A stretch of DNA of 64,000 nucleotides from Austropuccinia psidii (lineage: Eukaryota > Basidiomycota > Pucciniomycetes > Pucciniales > Sphaerophragmiaceae): assembly GCA_023105745.1 (NCBI GenBank), contig JALGQZ010000011.1:32905094-32969093 (forward strand), in the 5' to 3' direction. Shown here in pieces: positions 23,053-35,845 of this stretch. How positions within the stretch are numbered: position 1 is the stretch's first letter; each line of letters opens with the position of its first letter. The notes under the pieces were generated by a model that was not told where the DNA came from, did no database searches, and saw only the letters and a list, made by a program, of their open reading frames with translations. The translations under genes were made by a program, and so were the position numbers.

Positions 23053-26000
23053 TTCAGACTTATTTTGAATCTTTTGAGTAATTTTTTTATTCCTCTGAGA
23101 ATATAAATTCATTTAATTTAAGTATTAAGCATTTTATTCTGATTTCATTTCAACACAACATTTATGTATTCTATATGGGGGATTCTATCTACCACTACTT
23201 GAGAGTTAATTCCAGTTGAAGAAGCTGTAGTAGTTATTAAGTGAAAATATCTTGCTAACTTTCAATTTAATTTGTATTTTCATATGAAAAAACCATCTGT
23301 AAAAGCAGATAAAGCCATAATTTTACATTATGCATTAAGTGAATTATTTTTCACTCTCAAATTTTCTCACCGTTTTCTTGTAACTCAAACTAAAATTTGA
23401 AGAAAACCCACTTTTGGAACATATTTTTGCATGTTGATTTTAAATATCAAAATACCAAAGCTAACAGTTGGAGGGGTGTTTATGAAGAAAGATTTTCTAA
23501 AACAACTACTTTAAACTATTTCTGAGATATCTGCTTAGATACCTTAGTTCCTGGACAGGATATTAAAAGAGGAATGATGTTTATGGATAATTCTCACAAA
23601 AGTAACTAAAACTGAAGGATACTAATTTTAAATACAAATTTTTTCAACAGAAAAATATTTTCAAAAATAAATTTCCTTTGGTATCCAAAAATATTTAAAT
23701 ATGCTCCTTGGATATCTGTTCTCCTTGAATCAAGTACTGTAATTCCTATATAGATATAAATAATATTCCAAATACAAAGAATTGGCTTTCATTTTTGTAT
23801 TAATTGAGCTGAGATGAACTGAAAATATACTCAAAAAAATTGAACAAGGCTATAAGTCTGAGTTGAATATGTGTTCATTACATGTTGGTACCACAGCACC
23901 CACCGGAAAGTTTTGTTATTTCTTCATGCTGAATATTGTGAAATTTCAATTTTTATTTCAAAATAGCTATGGGGCTTTCATATGTGAATACTGGGCATTC
24001 ATAATAATCAATTATTAATAACACTATTATGAGTAAATTATCTTCTTATATTATTGCAATATTTTTCAGAAATTTTGGTTTTAACTCATATTTTCAACAT
24101 TCAGGATTTTCAGTTTCATTCCCAGTAAGTAAACTATATTAATTTTACTTTCTTCCTCATTCAAATGCATTTTTTCTCTTGAAATAATTTGATTGAAGTA
24201 TATGAGAAAGTTGTTATGAAGTTTTTCCCTTTTTCCATGAATCAAGGTAATCTCTGGGGAACAAATTTCATGATATTCATGGGGGAGCTCACATAAACTC
24301 TCCAAGGATAGTAATACTGAGGTTTTGATTCTGTTTTTTTAGCCTTATTCTCACCAATCCATTTTTTCTCAATTTTTTAAGCCACCAAAGCTCCTTTTGG
24401 GCTATCCGCAATTTATTTTTTCATTCACTTCTTCTCCCACAAAATCCACTTTTGGAAAATTCTAATTAAATAGTTTTATTCACTCTTCCCCCTTCCAAAC
24501 ACCATTGTTGAAATATTCTTACTTCATTCTTTAGTGTATTCAGTGTTAAACATTCTCCCCATTTATGAAAATAATATATTCTTCATTATGAAGAAAGGAT
24601 TAATTTATATACCATTTACATACTTCAAATGATTCTAATTGGAAACCATCATCTAAGGCTCATGGCACACATTGGCATGGCTTTCTAGTGTAACATCTGA
24701 ACCCAAATTTTTAATAACATAATTTTCAAGCCAAATTTATCTAATTAACCTAGGTTCTCAATGAAGAATGGCCTGACCAACATTCAATGAATATAAAGGA
24801 GAGCTTGATAAAAATTCCAGATCAAAAAATCGAATATATCCATGATTTACTGCAAAACATCACAATTATTTGACAAAATTAAATTTTGGGATCTTGTCTC
24901 AGAGGAAGGTCCTAATTGCTAGCATCAAATAATTCAAATCCTTCAGAGCTTTCAATCTTCTGCAGAATTTTTTTTGAATTTTTTAGTTAGAAATTCACTC
25001 AGAAGCTCCATGAGCTACTTCTTAAGGTAATTAAATGTTCCAATATATTACTTCAACTTTTACATACCCTATACTTTCAAAATTACCAGAGAAATGTTTC
25101 CAGGTAACCTTACAAGCTACCCACTCTAAAAGCAATAAAGTCAACAATCCCTGCCTTATTTCATGCTAAAACTAAATCCTCATTTAGAATCAATGTTTCA
25201 AGTTATAAAGGAATTAAATTATTGATTTATAACTGTAATTATGTATCAGAAGCTTCGTTACATGCACTATTGCTCTTTTGAGGGAAATATTTCAAGGAAT
25301 TCGTGGGCTTATCGGACCTTAACTTGATGTTACATAAACCTGAAAGCCTTTTTCAAGGGGCCTAGGGATGCTTGGAAATAAAATGGAACTTTCTGAATGA
25401 CATTTCTGATGTATTTGTTGATTCCCCTTAAGCTATGATTAAGCTCCAGTTCAGTTTCTCTCTTTGACTTATTCAAAATGATACTCATTCTTTTGTTAGA
25501 AACTTATTACAAAGGATAATGCATGTATTATCACCCATTTTTTTACTAAATGTACTAGATGAAATTTCAAAACACTTAATAATAAACTCTATAATGGAAC
25601 TAATTGTCAGGGTTAATAAGAATTTAGTTGATAATCTCAATAATTCTCCATTTTTGGGTAAAAGCATACACAGCGGGGTCAGCAACAACAATATCTTACA
25701 TGGTATTTCAGAATCATGCAGCTTTTGGAAGTATTCAGATGAGAAGCTCTTTCTAAAAATCACATTGCATGAAGAAGGCTACAAGAAGCTTTTTAATATG
25801 CATCACAAATATTTTCAATACACCCCAATGATTCCACCTGTAGTAATGACAGTAATCAAAAACAAGATCAATTTACTTTCAATGATGTGTAGGTTGATCC
25901 CCTCAAGCCATTTTCTGAAAGAATTTCTTCCCTGAAGAATAGAAATACTGATGATACATATGATTTTCAATGAGAGTTCCTTTATGTTTGTAAGTCAACT

Positions 26001-26325
26001 ATATTATTCAAGGTTCAAAATCACTTTTCAAGCTTCAGGGATCATTTTGTTAAAATTTTCCACCAGTGGGAAAAGTTCTTCCAACCCAGCAGCTATGTAA
26101 TTTACTTATTCCTGAATTCTTTGTTTTGCAGTTTAGTTGTTTCACTGAAGCATTCCCTAATGGGAATTATGGCTAAAATATAAGTTCCTTCCAGACGCTG
26201 GAAATATTTCGAAGTAGGTGCATCTATGTTGACAGAAAACCACCATTTCTTTGGGGTGCCTGAAACCACTCATTGCGTTCCAACAACAACCTTGTGTTAA
26301 TTACCTGCAAAACAGTGCCTCATAC
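23053..26325. other. long AT-rich stretch, no recognised gene
   Basis: Stop-dense AT-rich DNA. The longest frame (25519-25935, plus, 138 codons) overlaps another open frame on the opposite strand. It has no recognisable domain, and a frame this long can occur by chance in this amount of sequence. A 74-codon minus frame at 24305-24081 is similarly unassigned. I call neither a gene. Confidence 0.4.
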
Positions 26326-26743
26326 CTCACGCATGACCATGTTGATCTCACAGACCGACCACGCAGTCGTAACACACCGCAATCTTTGAAATGGAGGCTT
26401 GAGACAGCTTCAGCTGTCTGACACCCGCAATCTCCAGGCGGATGGAGAGGGTTGGTCACTCCTGGGCAGGGCGCGCGGGGCTACGCGCCCAAACCGCCGG
26501 CAACCTATGCAACTCCGAGCCACGCATGCATTCGTCATGCCTCCGAAGAATTTCACGAAGTGCGATAAACAACCTGCTGATCCGAATGAGGCTCGAACTC
26601 ATGACCTCTCGCGCTCACTTGGAAATGTGAAGCGAGTGTGATAACCAACTACACCATCGGACCACATGCTTCACCTCATCGTTCCGCCTCCAGGTGCGCA
26701 CACCCTGCGTGCGCGCAGCTGCGATCTGTCTAAACTGCGGAGA
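26326..26743. other. GC- and CpG-rich island around a tRNA gene
   Basis: An abrupt rise in GC with many CpG dinucleotides (for example GGGCGCGCGGGGCTACGCGCCC at about 26467), unlike anything within several kilobases. It encloses the tRNA-Val gene and continues into a dispersed repeat that also kept its CpGs. The overlapping short plus-strand ORFs (26399-26641, 26442-26630) read through the tRNA complement and are not credible genes. Confidence 0.7.
26578..26663 (-). tRNA. tRNA-Val(CAC) with a 12-nt intron
   Basis: The minus strand folds as a full cloverleaf. The acceptor stem is GGTCCGA/TCGGATC with one G-U pair, and the discriminator base is A. The D arm is GTGTAGTTGGTTATCAC. The anticodon stem CTCGC/GCGAG carries the loop TTCACA..C with anticodon CAC. 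The T arm is ATGAG-TTCGAGC-CTCAT. Twelve extra bases (TTTCCAAGTGAG) sit after position 37, the canonical tRNA intron site, and contain GTG able to pair with the anticodon. A box (TGGTGTAGTTGG) and B-box-like (AGTTCGAGCCT) promoters are internal. No run of four or more T follows on the coding strand until about 26308, some 270 bases downstream, so termination may be distant or the gene may be inactive. Confidence 0.85.
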
Positions 26744-27211
26744 AAGCCGCGTTTGCTGCGTACATCCCTCTATGGAATGCCAGTAATCTGCAACCCCGTT
26801 TTGTTTTCTTTTTTTATTCTATTTGACCTTATTTCATTTTAATTTTGCCCATTTCCCTTTTCTTGCTTCTCTGTTTGTTTTTGTTCCACTTCTTTTCCTT
26901 CTGTAAAATTTTAACTACTAGTGTTTACTCCAGTTATAACCCTATCTTTCACAGAAATATTTGTGTTCTAGCATACAGAGAATCTTAATCCTGTCACAGA
27001 AATTTGTACATAGATTGCTATTTATAGGCATATGCAAAGTGTGCAACGTGAAATCGAAACAGCACTCAAAAAAAATGTAGCAAGGGAAACGACAATAGGA
27101 TGTGCGCTATAGTGTTACAACTGTTTGTCATGTAGTTGGAATTTGTAAAATCAGGTACAGCATTTATACTCAGCAGTGACATGAAAATCTGTTACGGGAT
27201 CCTTGCGACAG
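26744..27211. repeat. dispersed repeat, CpG-retaining copy
   Basis: This stretch is homologous, in the same orientation, to 54066-54483. It starts near GAGAAAG and shares TACATCCCTCTA, GGAATGCCAGTAATCT, TATAGGCATATGCAAAGTG and CAATAGGATGTGC. Several CpGs here appear as CpA or TpG in the other copy. It lies beside the tRNA gene, and the second copy lies beside a tRNA-like sequence, so tRNA and repeat were probably duplicated together. Confidence 0.8.
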
Positions 27212-28499
27212 AATGTAAGGTTTGAAGAGAACACACCAGTGCAAATAAAAATGAGTGAGACAGTTTCTATGGAGTTCAAATATTTTTATTTACTTCATTG
27301 ACCTGGGTTTGGGCATGCGAAAAAAATCTTCAAATGAGGGTACCTTTGCAATGTTTACTATACACCTGATTTTCGTGAAGGCTTTGAAATCTATCAACAG
27401 CGGCGGAAGGCTCTATGAACACATCTCATAACTTGAATATAAAATATGTTTGATTACTAGATTTAGATATTACTTCTTATTTATTATTATTACGATATTG
27501 AAAATATATTATGAATAATTTTTCAGTACATAATTCTAATTATTTATCAATCCCCCCGTTGGGTGTGTAGTACCTGTTTATAATTAATATACTATAAAAA
27601 TAAATTTTATCATAAAGATTATACTAAAACAATAATATAGTAATAAGATATCTCTCCTGAGGAAGAGTCTCTGGAGCGGTAAAGTTACGTATTTATGGGG
27701 TATATACATAATTAATGAATATTTAATTTTGTATAATCATCTTATTAGGTTTTCTCTTTCTTAGAATAAATTCTTGTATGGTATAAGAGAATCTGCACCA
27801 GTAATTGTAAAGAGCCTTCTTTTACTAAGTGTATGTAAAGCTGAAATAAGTGGCACCCAGGATTCATCCAAACTGCAATTGTGCAGTTTTGTACCTGTCA
27901 ATGAAAAATCTGCAGTATTTACTGCAAATTTACAAAAGAATCAGTATTTTTTCAAATGACTGATACCCTTCCAGCCATTTGTTTCAAATATTTTGTCAAA
28001 GCTGACCTTCTCATTTACAGTATGTACACTGAATGCAGTCAAAAACTGCAGATGTGACAGTGCATTACTGTCCCATACTTACTTCAAAATAACTGTATGA
28101 TAGCATTACTAATGTAGTTACTTTATCGGGGTTAATAAGTATATAGTTTTAATTTGATTAATTCCCTACTACTATTATTATTTCTAAGAACAACAACAAT
28201 AGATTTATAATTTAAATCTTGCGTGTGTCTCTAATCAATAGTTGTATCTCCTTTTTACCTGTTATAAGAAGTAATTTTATCATAATGGTAAATTTAGTAA
28301 TCTTAGATATTTAAAATATAAAGAAATCTTCCCTAAGAGAGGATTCTTGATGCGATGAAATTGGGCTTTTATGATATATGTACATGAATATTTAATGTGT
28401 TTTTAACATTCAATTAGTTTTATGAAATTCTATGAACACATATTTTTGTATTAATTAATTCAAACTTATTGTGTAATACAGCACTTCTCTCCATAAAAA
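27212..28499. other. stretch without a recognised gene
   Basis: AT-rich sequence. Two parts (about 27590-27740 and 28250-28400) show weak similarity, with related words such as TTTATCATAA and GAATATTTAAT, possibly an old duplication or decayed LTR ends of the copia element next door. Not strong enough to call. Confidence 0.35.
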
Positions 28500-29830
28500 A
28501 CAGTCATAATTTTTTGACTTTTGATAAAACAATTTCCAATGTTGAGTTGACCCAAGGTCTTAGTCATAATATCCTCCAGTTTCTCTTGGGTATTCAGCCA
28601 TTTAATATGTATTTTGTTTGATGTAATTAGCTCATTAATTAAGTTAAATTCTCAAATAAGGTGCCATGTGTGTTTTTGGCTTACAGAGTTAGTCGAAATG
28701 CCAATCTCTGTCTTGTTATCAGACATTAATAAAGGGAATGGATTCTTTAGTAATGGGCAGTACATGTTAAATATCCAGATACACTCCTTCACTTCAAATG
28801 ATAGTGTAATGTATGCTTGTGCAGTGGAGGTTGCAATCTTTGCTTTTTGTTTTGATCTCAACATGATTGTATTCTTTCCATGTGTTTATCCATTGCCTTC
28901 TCCCCTCCCATTTGGTATCAACATGAAATCATAACTTTCCTGCTTTGTCATTCCTGGAAATATGGATACTAGTCTTTCTGGTCTTCCTCAAGTAAACAAT
29001 TAGATTCTCAAGAGCTTCCCGGTGAGCTGAGTAGTCCCATTGCATATCGCACTAAGTAATTAACTTAATATGATATTTCTGGTCTTGTTCATTGTGTGAT
29101 GTATAGGAGAATACCTATTCTCATCAAGTAGTCCCTATTCAATTTTTTTGATGAGCTGTGAATAAGGTTACAGCTCAATGGGAGAGGAGATTTAGGAGTA
29201 ATATTTCTTGGTGATAGCCCACATAGCTTGACTATCAGTTCCATCTGGTTAAATTCAAAGACATCAATAGTCTTAGTTATTTTTAATCCTACAAGAGCAG
29301 TGATTTAAGTATACCATTTTATTTCAAATTTGTTGTTAAATTGCAATGATATAAAATTGGGAACACTGTCTGATGACCCAGTTAATGTACCAACATCCAT
29401 GTGAATCCATAGCATTCCATAGCATACCCTGGCCCTGTGGTGAGTGAAAAAAAGATGCTTGGGTCCTTACCATTTGATTTGAAACATATTTTTTGCATTA
29501 TTTCCTTGAGATGCAACTACCAACAATGTGATTCTTGTTTAGTGCCATAAAGTGCTTTGATAAGCTTCAATATTGAGTTAGGAGGTAATTTAATTCCTTT
29601 TGGAGGCCATAGGTATACCATTTTATCAATTAAGCTACAAAGGAAGGCAAACCTTATGCTGAAATTATGTATTTCCCATTTTTGAAACTGGAAATTGAGA
29701 AAAGAACTCTTAGCACACCAAAAGTTGGTTTCAGTGAAAATATTGCTTCAAAGTCAATTCCTTCAATTTTTAAAAACCCCCTAGCTAATAGTTGGCCTTT
29801 ATATTGTCCAGGTTTTTCTTTTCTTTAAAA
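28500..29830 (-). pseudogene. Ty1/copia reverse transcriptase and RNase H remnant
   Basis: Minus-strand sequence read across stops gives the end of copia pol. RT fragments are GQYKGQLLARGFLKIEGIDF, KMVYLWPPKGIKLP and LIKALYGTKQES (near 29830-29530). Then come HVDVGTLTGSSDSVPNFI and ENLIVYLRKTRKTSIHISRN. The RNase H part has SKQKAKIATSTAQAYITLSF, LLMSDNKTEIGI and the terminal WLNTQEKLEDIMTKTLG (to about 28520). These are hallmark copia RNase H motifs, including the DN pair. Frames change repeatedly, and gag, protease and integrase are absent. No flanking LTR pair was identified. Confidence 0.75.
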
Positions 29831-30535
29831 CACCCATTTGGTGCTAAATGTCAGGGTGAGTCTATGTAGTAGCTTAAAAGTAGTAAATACAAGCTAGCAC
29901 TATAACTGTGACACAGTAAAAAGAGCTTACAAAATAAATAAAAGGCTCTACTTTTGAGTGATAGAAGTTCTTATTAATATAATTTGAGCTTTGGTTGCAG
30001 TAATTCAATATCTATTTAATGTAAAATTAATAAAATAACCAAGGAATTCAGTTATATCAATATTGTCCTGAACGCAGTACTGGTATAAGACAGTTTTGCT
30101 ATTTAAGGATACTAATTAATTGATGATGAGGTCCTTTTACAGTGAGAAAAGGCCTGCTTTAATCCTTTGTGGGGACTGTGAGGGGCTGGTAAGCTCCTCA
30201 CATGTCTTCAGAGCAAGATCTTTCACTCTGGAGGCTTGATTGTGGTTTTATACCTTCAATTCTGACATCAGCATAGTAAGAATTGTGGTTTTGGGACCAC
30301 ATATCATCATTCTGAATCAATACAGGGTTGAAAAACCCTTCACAGGTCATTTCAGTACTGTTATGACACATCCAGAGTGTGTGGATAACTAATATTAGTC
30401 ATCCTGGGTGGGTTTATGTCAGGCTGAGTCTATGATGAAGTGTGAATAAATGTAACCAAAAATCTAAATATGACTTTGACACAAATATAAAGTATGAAAA
30501 AATTTTATTAATAGTATTTAGGGATGTACTATGGA
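29831..30535. other. stretch without a recognised gene
   Basis: Sequence upstream of the copia remnant with no assignable coding potential. GC rises modestly at about 30130-30420 without a recognisable feature. Confidence 0.4.
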
Positions 30536-30540
30536 GAAAG

Positions 30541-32348
30541 TGTAAGGTGTGGATATGAAACTTTGATTAAAAATCAAGTACTTTTCCTGTCCTCAAAATT
30601 TGTATAAGGTAAGAAATGATTAAAAATGGTATTAAATAGTATTTTTAAGAGAAAACACACCAATTTTATTGTTTTTAAGCTTTATTAGTATAAAACAATA
30701 ATATTATAAATATCTATTGTTTTACCAACAACAAAAATTTATCCAAAAATACTCTACAAGAGATATTCAAGGCTACAAAAGAAATTTCTTCAAGAGCGAT
30801 TTCAATTGGAATTAATTGAGAAAAGAAATTCAAGCAATTAATTGAAGAACAAAGTCTATAAAAAAGATATTTAAAGAGAAAACATGCCCAAAAGTTACCA
30901 GAGTGAATTTGGAAACAAAGTGACAAAGTTAACAGTGATGAAAGATGCTTTAATTCACTTATGGGGTGGTTCAAGGGGTAAAAATGATTATAAGAGTTAA
31001 AAACAATGATCATAATTATTTTTTTGATGTGGTTAGAAGGTTTAAAATGATTTCAAAAGGGTGATTGGAATCTTTCATTAATTGGTTTAACAGTGTTTAA
31101 ACTAATTATAAAAGGAAAAGATCCTAACATGAAGAGAAAAGTGGGGCAAAGAAGACATTCTTTTATAGCCATCAATTTTCTTACTCCAAAGTTAAAGTTT
31201 ACTCTTGTCAGTTGTGGAAAACACTCTGAAAACAGAAAAGCTAATTATGGCATCATTGAACCCTGGTTTAGACCAAAAAAGGGCTGGTTTTAGCCATTTT
31301 AGACCCTTAAATCAGCCATTACTATAGTAATACCTGGTCTAGAGCCTTCAAAACACGTCAGAATGTGTTTAAGAGACATATAAACAAGTTAAAACTGCTT
31401 CTACTAAGAATGTTTTATCTTAAGGGTAGTTTTATCCTCTTGGCAACAGTTTAAACTACCCTTCTTGGTATCAAAACCTCATCATCAATTGAGTCACAGA
31501 CCCTGTGACTCAATTCCAGGCCAAAAGTGATGAAATTTGGTATAAAGTTTGACATCTCATGCCTGTCAGTAAGGAATTTGGGGGTCTGGATCCCTGTTGG
31601 AGCTAGAGTACCTTTTCCCCCCAAAAATTAATCTTTCCAATTTAATTTTTTCTTTAATCCCTCATCATGTAATACACTTGTAATTTACGCATACAATTCA
31701 ATTGAGTTTTACAGTATACAACTGTAATAGTTGATACCTCATATGTAAATAAAAGTTAAATTATGTAATACATGCGCACATTTTGACATTTCAATTGAAA
31801 ATACTTTAATTCCTCATAACTTCTAACTACACACAACACCTCAATTTTAACACAAAAATTGATGGTTAACACTACATGTGGTGTGAAGTAAATTAAGGTT
31901 TTGATGATTTTTAACTTTTTTACAGAAAGTACTAAAACTTCATTTAAGCTTATTTAGAGTTGAGTTACAGGAATTTTACCCAGAGGTGACCCCACCTTAT
32001 TTTTCATGAGGAATCCAATGGTGAAGTAATTCTCTTAAGTTTATTTATTGGATAAAAAGCTATAATATATTTTATGTAATGTTTTACCAAAAATATTTTA
32101 ATTTCATTAATTTTTATTAAAAATTCATTTTTACTTAATTTTTTCAACTAGAAATGCAATTTCACAATTTTAAAATTTGATGTAATTTTTAATTAATTTA
32201 TAATTAAATTTTTATTTTTGTATATAGATTTGTATTTATATTTTAATTTTCATTTTGATAATATAAATAGATTTATTTTATTTATATTTATATCTTATTT
32301 TGTTATTTGTGGTCTTTTGGGTATATGAAAATACCTCTAAGGCTCACA
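30541..32348 (-). mobile_element. solo LTR E (Gypsy-2 family)
   Basis: On the minus strand it starts TGTGAGCCTTAGAGG (32348) and ends CACACCTTACA (30541). Flanks are GAAAG (30536-30540) and GAAAT (32349-32353), a target duplication with one mismatch. It is 1808 bp and aligns throughout with the Gypsy-2 LTR, with the TATAAAAG block near 31166. No internal domain is attached. Confidence 0.85.
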
Positions 32349-32353
32349 GAAAT

Positions 32354-34336
32354 AGTGGTGGTGAGTGCTACTGAAAGCCCTGGTTTCAGTATTTATCAAC
32401 TTGGTTATTATAATGAATGCTACAATGATTAATATTATAATTATAACTGATTGTTTTCCAAGAGTATAGCTGTTTGTAAACAGTTGTAATACATAGGAAA
32501 TAAAGAGAAGGATGGGGATTCCTCTTTGGGACAGAGAAAGATATTCTATATTCTGAGAATGGGTGGAAAGGAAATCTGGTGCTGTCCATGTAGACAGAAT
32601 GAAGATTTTATCACTCCCAATGGAAGGCTTGTGGCTGATACACACCCTGTATAACCTGTATTGGTATCAAATATGGTTTTAAAGCTACATATGGGCAGTT
32701 TTCACCAATACAGGGCTAGTATTTTCCTTTGGGGACCACACAGACCTCTTCTGATTTGAATGAGGCATAGAAGTCTGTAAAGAACATGTATGGGGTCCCC
32801 ATAATGTGAAATTACATTGTCTTCAATTCTCTACAAAAGCTTTAAATTAATTATCACAAATCAAAAACCTTCTCTTTCATTGAAAAATCACACAATAATG
32901 AGCAATATGGATTCTCTTCTATTTTTGTTGGGAGATGAACCTTCATTGTCAGATAGATCAATGATTTCTGATGAATCTATCAAGAATATAAACTCAAAAA
33001 ATATAGAAAAAAACAAATCATGGCTTGATATTTCTGAAGACCCTTTGACTGTTACCAATCAGAGCAGCCAGTTATTCTGGATATTGATATTGATCCAATA
33101 TCAAATATTGATACACTCATCTGTTTTTACAGCAAGAAGTTTGAAAATTTGGTGGAATAAAATCCAAAATGCTATAAATTTCTTCAAGGTCTGAGTCATG
33201 GCCATATGAAGCACATTTTCTATGGAATGGTGTTGAATATTTGGGATTATGTGGCCCTAGATGTATGTTTTTGTGGTCGGTGCCTTGCCTTTTCTCATTT
33301 TCTGAGCTTGTGGATGCTTTTTCAGTTTTTCATTTTTTCTGCTGGCCACTGGGCAGGTTTTGGCACTTGTTTGGACGGTTGAGGGTTGTTTTACTGCACT
33401 ATGATTTCAGAATCATCATTCTTTTCTTTTAAATCAATGGATGCCACCCATTAGGTAAAATGAAAGTATTGGGATTGCCTAGAAACTTTCTCACAGTCAG
33501 GTATGTGTTTATGTGGTGTGGATCTCCTTTTAGTGTGGGATTGGATAAGGCAGTGCTTGGGGAAAATCACAGGTAGATCATGATGAATTTCTGAAATAAT
33601 CCTGTGACCAGGGGTGCTAAGGTGTATTAGCTTCTCCTCCAAATATACTAAACAGCTTCCCCACAGAGCTCAGAAATCAATCTTTAAGATTCTGTCTTTT
33701 ACAACTGGAGAAGACCTTTTAGAAGTATTCAACAGACCTAATCAATAATCAGCCTAACAGTAAGAATAAATAATAATACATTAAATAAAACAGTTCTAAA
33801 GATATATTGGTAGCTGGATCCATAAAATTTGGATACCGAAATACTAGTACAGTTTTATTTCTTTCAAGATAAGGAGATCTTATTTGGGTAAATAAATAGT
33901 AGATCTACTAGTACTGAGTGGTGATTTATGAGTTTTATTTAAAATACAATTTAATGAATAATAGTTTAATCTTAGAGTATAGAGTAATGAGTATATATGA
34001 TAATTTTTTTAATGGTTAACTAGCTGTAATTGATGGTTATATTAAGAATATGATAAATATAATCTTGATAGCAATAATAGTGAAGTGCAGGAAGTAAAAA
34101 TAATTTAACAATAATTATGATAATTAAAGATAATAGAACCAATATAAGGTGCAAAAACACTGATGAAGGTTAATAAATATGTTACTACTTATAATAGTAA
34201 TAATAATAAATAATAAGAGCCAATAATGTTAACAGTTACAAAACTACTAGTACATATTTCAATTGGATAATGATAATATTTGAATTTTTTACTAATGAGA
34301 AAATTATAATATAAATATTGTCACTTGTTAAGAATT
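32354..34336. other. stretch with a possible decayed plus-strand gene
   Basis: A plus-strand frame at 32817-33194, probably starting at an internal ATG near 32898 (MSNMDSLLFLLGDEPSLSD), would continue after a shift near 33062 with DIDIDPISNIDTLICFYSKKFENLVE and, past a stop, HMKHIFYGMVLNIWDYVALDV. It looks compositionally coding but matches no family I know. From about 33650 to 34330 the sequence is AT-rich and empty. It ends at a Harbinger terminal repeat. Confidence 0.3.
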
Positions 34337-34359
34337 GGGGGTGTCAAATTCACCAAATC
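34337..34359 (+). repeat. Harbinger copy A left terminal inverted repeat
   Basis: The first 23 bases match the reverse complement of 61084-61106 at 21 positions. The adjoining bases (ATT on the left, TAA on the right of copy B) are not a duplicated pair, as expected if the two ends come from different insertions. Confidence 0.6.
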
Positions 34360-34650
34360 CCACCTTAAAATAAAGTGGGATTTGACTTCCAAATCCCAAC
34401 ACTAAATCCCAGGTTTTGCATCTGCAAATCACATGGCATTTTAACTGAGTCCCCTGGTATTTTTCAAATCCCATGCATATGGGATTTTATCTTGAAACCT
34501 AACTCAAATGTGTATTCACCATTCACAACTGTACAACATATTCTTCTACACACCATTTTGGACAATATGACCAATAAGCTTACAATCCATTTATATTTCT
34601 TCATCCACTTACTAATGCCTTGTTCAAACACAAAACCCATTGGGTCAGAT

Positions 34651-35845
34651 ATGAAGATCACCTCCAGCCTTCCTCAATCCTCAGGTAACTTAATCTGTAC
34701 TGATTATTTAACCATAATTGATTGGCTTTCAATAAAATCAAATTTTGAGTCATGTTTTGGTACTAGTGGTTGCACATCAATTGGAAGGACTCCTCTGTCA
34801 AAGATGCAAGGGTTTTATCTTATGGCAATTGAGCTCAAAAAAAATAACAACATAACTTAAACCTTAGCTCAAGCATCATCCAAGATTGATGGTGAACATG
34901 TAAAAAGAAGTATATGGCAGCAAAAAAAATCAAAGATTTAACTGGGGCTTGACTTACCGAAGAAGATGAGAGTAAAGGACTCGAATCAATGAGTGAAAAT
35001 CTTGAATGTATGTGTCCTTACTATCCTGAAATGGATGCACTCTTTGGCCACAAGCCTAATATCACTCCCATTGCAAGCTGTTATATTCAAAAAAAAGACA
35101 GCTTAAATGGTGATGATGATGATATTTTGCTTGATAAGGTAAGTTATCATCTCTATTTCTTTTTCCCTGAGATAATTAAAGCTCATTTTCATTTTAAAGG
35201 AGAATAATTTTTTGTAATCACCTCTCAATCTGGATCCTTTGCTTAATAATGATGATGACTTGGCTCAAGTCAAAACCCCTCAAGATGAATAAGTAAGTAC
35301 ATTTAAGGCTGATATTTATGAAACAAAATCTTGATTATTTCTCCTTTTACCAGAAAAGTAAATCCATAATGCGTTTGACATGAAATCATAATCAAGCATT
35401 GACACCCAATGTGAATGACAAGTGTGGTTCCAGGAAAAGGTTGATGGATATGTTTCAACATACTTATGCAAATTTGCTTGAATAATGGCAAAAAGATATT
35501 TCTTGAAATTCTGGTTACTCTGATCAATCATACTGACAAAAGTAATGATTATTAGCCTGTGAAACCAGTGATAATGCTCATTTGGAGTGGGACAGGGAGA
35601 GGTGGAATGAAGAGAAAGTGAGGAAGATGGAAAGGAAATGATTTGAAGAAGTGAACTTAAACCAGCAAATGGAGTTTGATGAGAAGCAACACACCAAGAA
35701 ATATGAATTCAAAGAAGAAAAGTGGAATTGGGAATGGGAGCTGAAGGAAAAGCAATTCCATATGGGTCTCACTATAGCAGCATTGTCATCAATACAGCTA
35801 ATTGCAGAGCTGGAACACATTCTTACATTAAACAATAAGAAGTAA
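34651..35845 (+). pseudogene. SANT/Myb-like Harbinger accessory protein, copy A
   Basis: A plus-strand frame starts at ATG 34651 and reads TDYLTIIDWLSIKSNFESCF, followed by PLSKMQGFYLMAIEL, the Myb/SANT-like trihelix region seen in proteins encoded next to Harbinger transposases in rusts. After a stop and a shift the frame resumes with KDLTGA, then LTEEDESKGLESMSENLECM and YPEMDALFGHKPNITPIAS, ending at a donor-like GTAAGT near 35137. A last segment (35651-35845) is a charged helix ending in ELEHILTLNNKK. In Harbinger systems such a protein binds the element ends and helps import the transposase into the nucleus. Stops make this copy inactive. Copy B carries the same gene. Confidence 0.6.

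Noticed and set aside
25519..25935. 138-codon ORF as a host gene
   Set aside because: Overlaps an opposing ORF, no domain, AT-driven composition, no splice or promoter support.
26399..26641. 80-codon GC-rich plus-strand ORF
   Set aside because: It reads through the complement of the tRNA gene; the apparent protein is a known kind of tRNA artefact.
27590..28430. Possible pair of copia LTRs
   Set aside because: Similarity between the two halves is too weak and no TG..CA ends or target duplications could be placed.
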